The notes below the pieces were generated by a model. That model was given only the letters and a program-made list of their open reading frames with translations. It was not told the DNA's origin and searched no databases. Position numbers and translations under genes: made by a program. Below are positions 6,630 to 10,413 of a DNA stretch of 10,413 nucleotides, piece after piece (the stretch's first letter is position 1; each line of letters starts with the position of its first letter). The stretch comes from CAZNLL01 sp964573885 (GTDB lineage: Bacteria; Desulfobacterota; DSM-4660; Desulfatiglandales; Desulfatiglandaceae). The stretch spans positions 1-10,413 of the forward strand of contig CAZNLL010000133.1 of NCBI GenBank assembly GCA_964573885.1, read 5' to 3'.

Positions 6630-6652
6630 TTAATGATAAAATAGGTATACCT
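6621..6652. promoter_or_regulatory. Paired AGGTATAC operator sites
   Basis: AGGTATACTT at 6621-6630 and the perfect 10-base palindrome AGGTATACCT at 6643-6652 start 22 bases apart, about two helical turns. One covers the -10 box and the other the start of the transcript, just upstream of the Shine-Dalgarno sequence. This is the expected place for an AbrB-type antitoxin, or its complex with the toxin, to bind for self-repression. Confidence 0.65.
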
Positions 6653-6653
6653 T

Positions 6654-6663
6654 AGGAGGTGAT
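6654..6663 (+). promoter_or_regulatory. Perfect extended Shine-Dalgarno that selects a TTG start
   Basis: AGGAGGTGAT complements the usual 3' end of 16S rRNA over ten bases. GTG 6659 lies within it and ATG 6662 is only two bases from its AGGAGG core. TTG 6668 sits at the ideal eight-base distance, and its product begins MPKVTAKYQVTIP, as in relatives. Confidence 0.7.
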
Positions 6664-6667
6664 GCAA

Positions 6668-6889
6668 TTGCCTAAAGTAACTGCAAAATATCAGGTCACC
6701 ATACCCATGAGTGTTAGGAAGGATCTAAATATTGTTCCGGGTACAGAAGTTGACATCGCAAAAGAGGGGCAAAGATATGTCCTGATTGTGGATCCAATCG
6801 AGACACTCCGAAAGAAGTGGCGCGGAAAGTTCAAGGGCGGAACCACAACGATGGAATATTTGGATGGCGTGCGAGGAAAAATAGATTGA
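6668..6889 (+). CDS. AbrB/MazE (SpoVT)-type antitoxin
   Basis: This is a 73-residue protein with the swapped-hairpin AbrB DNA-binding signature: KVTAKYQVTIPMSVRKDLNIVPGTEVDI, then GQRYVLIVDPIE. The C-terminal tail, KKWRGKFKGGTTTMEYLDGVRG, is the kind of extended segment that occupies the toxin active site. TTG 6668 is preferred over GTG 6659 and ATG 6662 because of Shine-Dalgarno spacing; the longer forms would add two or three residues. Its stop overlaps the toxin start (TTGA). It should act as antitoxin and as repressor at the AGGTATAC sites upstream. Confidence 0.9.
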   Translation: MPKVTAKYQVTIPMSVRKDLNIVPGTEVDIAKEGQRYVLIVDPIETLRKKWRGKFKGGTTTMEYLDGVRGKID

Positions 6890-7341
6890 GAATCTGTGTA
6901 GATACCACAATCCTGCTGGATATTCTCAAGGACGAATTCAGAACCTTTCAGAATAAATTCTATACCGCTCTGGCAAGAAAAGAAGATTTAATTGCTCCGA
7001 CCATTGTATATGCGGAACTGATGCCCCAATTCAAAGGAGACACCGCTTTACTGGATCAGTTTCTAAAGGAACATAAAATAGTGATAGAACCGTTGGGGCT
7101 CGATTCTGTTGTGGCAGCAGCCCAGGCCTGGGTGAAATATTTGAAACGAAAGGCAAAGATAAAATGCCCTCAATGTGGCCACAAGCTGAATATGAGGAAG
7201 CATTTTTTGTCGGATTTTTATATTGGTGGCTTTGCTTCAGCAAAGTGTAATGCGATTCTTACCCGAGACAGGAGTGTATACACCAGATATTTTCCTGAAT
7301 TGACAGGTTATGAAGGGTGTCTCAAGGCATCATCCGGCTGA
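6886..7341 (+). CDS. vapC: PIN-domain toxin with a CxxC (zinc-ribbon-like) insert
   Basis: This is a 151-residue PIN ribonuclease. The likely catalytic acids are Asp6 (CVDTTILLDIL), Glu44 (YAELM), Asp110 (FLSDFYIGGFA) and Asp128 (TRDRSVYTRYFPEL). Before the third acid there is an insert with KCPQCGHKL (Cys94, Cys97), which marks a VapC subfamily I recall as carrying a rubredoxin-like or zinc-ribbon knuckle. Only one CxxC is present, so any metal site would need Cys121, His residues or a second subunit. TTG 6886 is taken as the start because it overlaps the antitoxin TGA by four bases, has GAGG upstream and begins directly at the first PIN strand. An upstream ATG at 6817 would lie within the antitoxin and adds unrelated residues. 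The pairing with an AbrB antitoxin is typical for PIN toxins. Confidence 0.9.
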   Translation: MRICVDTTILLDILKDEFRTFQNKFYTALARKEDLIAPTIVYAELMPQFKGDTALLDQFLKEHKIVIEPLGLDSVVAAAQAWVKYLKRKAKIKCPQCGHKLNMRKHFLSDFYIGGFASAKCNAILTRDRSVYTRYFPELTGYEGCLKASSG

Positions 7342-7608
7342 TATTACATCCGTCATCAGCTTCTTACCCGCATCTACCGGCTTAGAGAGTTGGCAAAATA
7401 TCGAATCCCAAAGCTCGAAATCCGAAACAACCATAAATGAGCAAAACTCCGAATTCTAAACATTGTTCAGACCCCGGTCTAAAACTTAAGACCGTCCCCC
7501 CCTTCACTGCATGGCACCCATTACCCGGACGAAGTTACTGAATTACAAATGGATGTCCCCCCAGGCTAAGACCATTCAGGATTTGGATAACAGTTGCCCT
7601 TTTTATTC
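7342..7608. repeat. Non-coding spacer with degenerate repeats and an inverted repeat
   Basis: I see no convincing gene here. About 7398-7462 is an AT-rich, GAAT/GAAATCC-type degenerate repeat (cgaatccc, cgaaatccgaaac, ccgaattctaaac). Next, AGACC occurs at 7469-7473, as GGTCT at 7476-7480, and again as AGACC at 7489-7493. CGGTCT (7475-7480) and AGACCG (7489-7494) can form a six-pair hairpin, followed by a C-run. Another TAAGACC occurs at 7567-7573, preceded by a second C-run. These resemble worn intergenic repeat elements. Confidence 0.45.
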
Positions 7609-7637
7609 TTGACTGGAATAGCCAATATGGCTATAAT
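7609..7637 (+). promoter_or_regulatory. Sigma70-type promoter of the Phd/RelE module
   Basis: TTGACT at 7609-7614 and a perfect TATAAT at 7632-7637 are separated by 17 bases. The start of transcription would be near 7644, about 29 bases before the antitoxin ATG. Confidence 0.8.
7619..7633. promoter_or_regulatory. Palindromic operator between the -35 and -10 boxes
   Basis: TAGCCA (7619-7624), ATA and TGGCTA (7628-7633) form a perfect 6-3-6 palindrome in the promoter spacer, touching the -10 box. A shorter related palindrome, TAGCTA, lies at about 7646-7651. This fits Phd/YefM-type autorepression. Confidence 0.65.
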
Positions 7638-7672
7638 GTCTATATTAGCTAAACTTCATTGGGGGGTATAGT

Positions 7673-7915
7673 ATGGACGTTACGGCGACAGAGTTGAAGA
7701 ACAGATTGGGGAGATACCTGGATACCGCCGAGAGGGTTCCTGTCATTGTCAAGAAGTCAGGCAGGGCAAAGTCGGTGATTATATCCCATAGAATGTATGA
7801 GAGATTCCTTGAAATGGAGGACTCATACTGGGCTCAGAAGGCTCGCGAAGCTGAAGAGGGGGGCTACTTGGGCGAGATTGAAACCAAACGCCTTTTGAGC
7901 GGAAAAGATGTATAA
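7673..7915 (+). CDS. Phd/YefM-family antitoxin
   Basis: This is an 80-residue protein with the Phd/YefM N-terminal fold: MDVTATELKNRLGRYLDTAE, then VPVIVKKSGRAKSVIISHRMYERFLEMED. The C-terminal half is acidic and helical and would bind the toxin. A G-run (7661-7666) ends six bases before the ATG and serves as the Shine-Dalgarno region. The toxin ATG lies within its last codons (8-base overlap), so the two are translationally coupled. It presumably binds the TAGCCA-ATA-TGGCTA palindrome in its own promoter. Confidence 0.92.
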   Translation: MDVTATELKNRLGRYLDTAERVPVIVKKSGRAKSVIISHRMYERFLEMEDSYWAQKAREAEEGGYLGEIETKRLLSGKDV

Positions 7916-8183
7916 ACTGGATATCACCAAGGCCGCCGGAAAGTTTATCAGAAAATTGAATGCAAAGCAATTCCGGCAAGTGGTATCAAAGATTTTGGAA
8001 CTCAGAGAAGAAGTCCAACCCCATGACTCAAAACAGCTGATCGGCAGCCCTGAATACAGACGAGTGGATATGGGTGAGTATCGTATCATCTATAGGGTTG
8101 AAAAAGACACTGTTAAAATCGCGGCCGTTGGCAAACGAAACGATGACGATGTCTACAGGAGATTTGGAAGGAAAGACAAGTGA
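7908..8183 (+). CDS. RelE/ParE-superfamily toxin
   Basis: This is a 91-residue toxin with the family pattern: an N-terminal strand and helix pair (YKLDITKAAGKFIRKLNAKQ), then SKQLIGSPEYRRVDMGEYRIIYRV, TVKIAAVGKRND and DVYRRF. Conserved basic residues Arg52, Arg59, Arg63 and Arg77 are compatible with RelE-like mRNA cleavage on the ribosome. Gyrase-directed ParE activity cannot be excluded from sequence. Length and motifs are intact, so it is probably functional. It overlaps the Phd-type antitoxin by eight bases and is followed by a clear terminator. Confidence 0.92.
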   Translation: MYKLDITKAAGKFIRKLNAKQFRQVVSKILELREEVQPHDSKQLIGSPEYRRVDMGEYRIIYRVEKDTVKIAAVGKRNDDDVYRRFGRKDK

Positions 8184-8215
8184 GAATTGCACGCCTGACC
8201 GCTTTCCGTAATGTC

Positions 8216-8239
8216 TGCGCCGGCAGGCGCATTGTTTTT
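8216..8239 (+). terminator. Rho-independent terminator of the Phd/RelE module
   Basis: TGCGCC (8216-8221) and GGCGCA (8226-8231) form a GC-rich stem around GGCA, followed by TTGTTTTT to 8239. It lies 33 bases after the toxin stop, which closes the toxin-antitoxin island. Confidence 0.8.
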
Positions 8240-8331
8240 GCCCTTTCCCTCTGGAACCTGTCAATTGTGTAAGAATCTACCGAAATTGCCACCGCGCCCC
8301 GTTACACCGTATATGGCGCTTTTGAGGGCCC

Positions 8332-8352
8332 AAAAGAGGGATATATGCCCTC
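8332..8352 (-). terminator. Possible terminator of the right-hand minus-strand operon
   Basis: On the minus strand GAGGG (8352-8348) and CCCTC (8340-8336) form a short stem followed by TTTT (8335-8332). CTTTTG (8319-8324) and CAAAAG (8331-8336) can form an alternative overlapping hairpin. It lies about 119 bases past the end of the last gene. The rest of 8240-8470 shows nothing else I can support. Confidence 0.4.
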
Positions 8353-8470
8353 GAAACACGTCCTTTCGGGATATAACCTTTGAATAATCAATATGTTAAC
8401 GTGGCCCGACCTCCAGCCCCCAGCCTCAGCCCACACAACGTCCCCTCGTCCCCTATTACATGGTGCTGAA

Positions 8471-8716
8471 CTATTTTTGATCCTCTTCGTCCTCCAGGAG
8501 ATCAATAATTTTGTCAATGGCCGTTTTCTTTTCTGAGGACAACTTATTATAAAAGCTTCCTGTATTTTTCCTGCCGGTTCTATGTTTATTGGAAGCCCTT
8601 TTGCTCGAATCACTACCCGAGCCAGATCCAGGCTTTGAACCCTTTTCAGTTGATCTTCCCGCCTTTTTCCTGCGCCAAAAGAAAAGCCTCATGCATAGAC
8701 TCTGAAACGTGTTCAT
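8471..8716 (-). CDS. Small basic hypothetical protein, 81 residues
   Basis: I do not recognise this protein. It has a short N-terminal hydrophobic/aromatic stretch (LCMRLFFWRR), then a low-complexity Lys/Ser/Gly/Arg-rich middle (GSKPGSGSGSDSSKRASNKH) and a C-terminal helix with LSSEKKTAIDKIIDLLEDEE. It starts 22 bases after the PAS gene stop on the same strand, which suggests an operon. Shine-Dalgarno support for ATG 8716 is weak (GAAGATATAG); a second in-frame Met nine codons in is possible. The basic, disordered middle followed by an acidic tail could suit nucleic-acid or partner binding, but this is only a guess. Confidence 0.55.
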   Translation of the reverse strand: MNTFQSLCMRLFFWRRKKAGRSTEKGSKPGSGSGSDSSKRASNKHRTGRKNTGSFYNKLSSEKKTAIDKIIDLLEDEEDQK

Positions 8717-8738
8717 CTATATCTTCAGGTGATGAGCG

Positions 8739-9422
8739 TCATTGCTGATCGAAATCAAGATGGGGGTAATGTTGCTTGACACATTGAGGACAAACAGTAT
8801 GGCTGAGCCGAACATTGGAGTGCTCCAGCAAATAGTGCTCAATGACTTTCCAATAACCCCTGTGGTCACGAATCCTTTTGCAGAAACTGCACATCGGCAG
8901 TAACCCGCTGAGAATTTTTGAGGCCCCGGATCCGTCTTCTGGTCCATGGATCAGGTAATCGTCCTTCTTTTCCCGGAAAATGTCGCCGGTTATGTCATAG
9001 GCAATCCCCCGGAAGCCGATGGGGGTGAAATCCCCGTTCAACATTAAACAGGCAGACATCTCATATAATCCCCGATTTCCGGACCTTTTTTTCACTTCAA
9101 GGCCGTATTTTCTTATGGGCTCCCCGGTCCGGTACATTCTCTTAAACTTTTTGTGGGTTTCTCTGGCTGTACGTGGAGCCAGATAATCATGATAACCGAG
9201 CCCCTTTAATTCTTGTTGAGAGTATCCGAGTACTGAGGGTAGGGAAGTATTAAAGTATATGAAGTCGCCTCTGAGATCCGTCTCAAAGTAGGCCTCTTTC
9301 AAACCCTCCATGATGGCTCGAAATCCCTCCTGACTCTTCGCCAGTGCCTTTTCAGCATCTGTATCATGATTGATGAAGCCCATCTTCTGATCCAATACTT
9401 TGTATGAGTATTTTTCAGGCAT
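8739..9422 (-). CDS. PAS-domain protein with a C-terminal four-Cys module
   Basis: This is a 227-residue cytoplasmic protein. A PAS sensor domain spans about residues 30-147, including EGLKEAYFETDLRGDFIYFN, SVLGYSQQELKGLGYHDYL and FRGIAYDITGD. After a linker comes a C-terminal module: LLPMCSFCKRIRDHRGYW (Cys178, Cys181), then VIEHYLLEHSNVRLSHTVCP and QCVKQHYP (Cys211, Cys214). I recall this double-CxxC, GYW, SHxxCPxC tail at the ends of PAS proteins and response regulators in Desulfobacterota and related groups. It is probably a metal-binding or redox-sensitive interaction module. There is no kinase, HTH, GGDEF or EAL domain, so output must come through a partner. The ATG is preceded by an AGGGG ten bases upstream and overlaps the end of the STAS-like frame by eight bases. 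Confidence 0.88.
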   Translation of the reverse strand: MPEKYSYKVLDQKMGFINHDTDAEKALAKSQEGFRAIMEGLKEAYFETDLRGDFIYFNTSLPSVLGYSQQELKGLGYHDYLAPRTARETHKKFKRMYRTGEPIRKYGLEVKKRSGNRGLYEMSACLMLNGDFTPIGFRGIAYDITGDIFREKKDDYLIHGPEDGSGASKILSGLLPMCSFCKRIRDHRGYWKVIEHYLLEHSNVRLSHTVCPQCVKQHYPHLDFDQQ

Positions 9423-9954
9423 GTTCTTTTACCCCTGATTTTCTAACCGTGGACCTATTGTGCTCGAGTTCGTCTTTTGAACTGAATAAGGACTTGGAGC
9501 CATTCGATTCTTTATCAAAGTGCTGCCCGTTTATGCAATCCGGGTCGACTATTGGCGGAGACGGTAAAGATGGCTTCAGCCATTCAGAGGCCTTTTGCAT
9601 ATCTCGAAATATCCGAATTTTTCTTGGAGATAGCCCTGAGAGAATCTTATAAATGCGCATTGTTTCGTAGACCTGAGAACGGGGAGCCACAACGGCAAGC
9701 TTTGAGCCTTCCAGAAGCGGCTAATTTTCTTGATCCACAGAAATTAGGTCAAGAATATCTGAATAGCCTTTACTACCCATGCCCATTAAAGCTTTGACCC
9801 CACGAAAATCATAGATTTCATCCATTCCGGGTCTGTAAAGTCTATGTGCCAGGACGAGCTCCATATTTGCCCTCAATTCTTCCAAACTTAATTTGCCAAT
9901 TCCCTTGGTGGTAATTATTCGCGAGTCCGGATCAATCATAAAGAGCAGCGCCAT
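9415..9954 (-). pseudogene. STAS/SpoIIAA-like protein interrupted by an in-frame TAG
   Basis: The first 77 codons (from ATG 9954) encode MALLFMIDPDSRIITTKGIG and on to MDEIYDFRGVKALMGMGSKG, the pattern of a SpoIIAA/STAS-like domain. A TAG at 9723-9721 follows DQEN. In the same frame, translation then continues without a stop for 101 codons: PLLEGSKLAVVAPRSQVYET, then IFRDMQKASEWL, which is exactly the missing C-terminal half of this domain, and then a polar tail to TGA at 9417-9415. A single nonsense change therefore splits an otherwise intact gene. It is either a recent pseudogene, a read-through or pyrrolysine codon, or a sequencing error. Its 3' end overlaps the PAS gene by eight bases, so the two were probably coupled. 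The Shine-Dalgarno sequence before ATG 9954 is weak. Confidence 0.75.
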
Positions 9955-10134
9955 TTTTCGTCAAACATCTTGTTGCTTCAATTGCACCTGGTTCACTTTA
10001 AAATCTCAATTGGTGGAATTGGTTTTAGAATAAGCAACACCATACGGGAGGGATAAAAGTCTTTGCCTTTGTTCAAGCGAATTCCGGTTATGGGTTTTAG
10101 CATGCTGCAACAATTTTTGGGCTCAAGCCATTTA

Positions 10135-10404
10135 TCAGCGGGGTTTCGCTTCACTACCTTTCCACCACCATGTCTGCTTGGTCCACACATTCTGTGGCGG
10201 GGCTTTCCATTTTCCATGGGTTGTACCGTATTCAGGCATCTGGAATTTAAACCGGCCACTTTTGTTTGGATGCCGAAGTGTTGACTTCAGGGAAAAATTG
10301 CCAAGGGTGTTTTTTCCAACGCTGTTTTCCTCCGCTTGGATGGACAAGTGCGGTAGCAAAAGCCCACAAACAAAAAGAATCAGAGAGAATAATATGACTT
10401 TCAT
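10135..10404 (-). CDS. Small secreted hypothetical protein
   Basis: This is an 89-residue protein with a clear Sec signal peptide: MKVILFSLILFVCGLLLPHL and SIQA, with likely cleavage after Ala24 before EENSV. The mature part is about 65 residues, basic and rich in Lys, Trp, Asn and Gly, including a WTKQTWWWKG segment near the C-terminus. There is no lipobox, because the Cys at position 13 lies mid-helix without the right context. GATGGGA lies just upstream of the ATG, at the window edge. I do not recognise the family. It is upstream of, and on the same strand as, the STAS-like and PAS genes, with a gap of 180 bases. No gene is supported in 9955-10134. Confidence 0.65.
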   Translation of the reverse strand: MKVILFSLILFVCGLLLPHLSIQAEENSVGKNTLGNFSLKSTLRHPNKSGRFKFQMPEYGTTHGKWKAPPQNVWTKQTWWWKGSEAKPR

Positions 10405-10413
10405 TTCCCATCT

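Noticed and set aside
9404..9797. Plus-strand ORFs opposite the STAS-like gene
   Set aside because: They have no domain resemblance, while the minus-strand frame shows a continuous domain broken only by one TAG.
9993..10259. Minus-strand 88-codon ORF overlapping the secreted protein
   Set aside because: It lacks a ribosome site and a recognisable domain. The overlapping frame has a clear signal peptide and a ribosome site.

Overview
The window looks like a stretch of bacterial chromosome, most likely from an anaerobic Desulfobacterota-type (deltaproteobacterial) lineage. This placement is an inference. It rests on GC-rich housekeeping genes, a PAS protein with a C-terminal double-CxxC module that I associate with this group, abundant toxin-antitoxin genes, and a possible selenoprotein. 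No rRNA, tRNA, CRISPR array or transposase gene was seen.

Layout. (1) 1-3431, plus strand: the 3' part of an unrecognised gene, a terminator-like hairpin, a full-length tex gene (YqgF, helix-hairpin-helix and S1 domains), and a small cupin gene. (2) 3493-5009, minus strand: an alpha/beta hydrolase followed by a membrane-anchored cNMP-binding-fold protein, convergent with the cupin. (3) About 5170-8240, plus strand: a more AT-rich toxin-antitoxin island. It holds a PIN-domain remnant behind a promoter with an inverted repeat, a small ORF, an RHH/PIN pair (VapBC/FitAB-like), an AbrB/PIN pair whose toxin carries a CxxC insert, and a Phd/RelE pair. Promoters with overlapping palindromes precede the last two pairs, a terminator follows the last, and degenerate AT-rich repeats fill the spacers. 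(4) 8332-10404, minus strand: genes for a small secreted protein, a STAS/SpoIIAA-like protein broken by an in-frame amber codon, a PAS protein with a C-terminal four-Cys module, and a short basic protein, followed by a possible terminator.

The observation most worth a second look is the cupin. Its frame meets TGA exactly where I recall related small cupins having Cys in a terminal Leu/Ile-Cys-Leu/Val-Ile-Pro segment. Reading through gives Sec-Val-Ile-Pro-Arg-Val and then TAG. A long two-part hairpin starts at the first base after the TGA, with its apical loop 26 bases downstream and no U-tract on either side. This fits a bacterial SECIS element and suggests a selenocysteine-containing cupin. 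A second in-frame stop, an amber in the STAS-like gene with 101 open codons beyond it, is either a fresh nonsense mutation or a second recoding candidate.

The toxin-antitoxin pairs are each translationally coupled by short overlaps and are probably self-regulated through the palindromes at their promoters. The minus-strand group at the right end may be one signalling operon, but its function cannot be read from the sequence.
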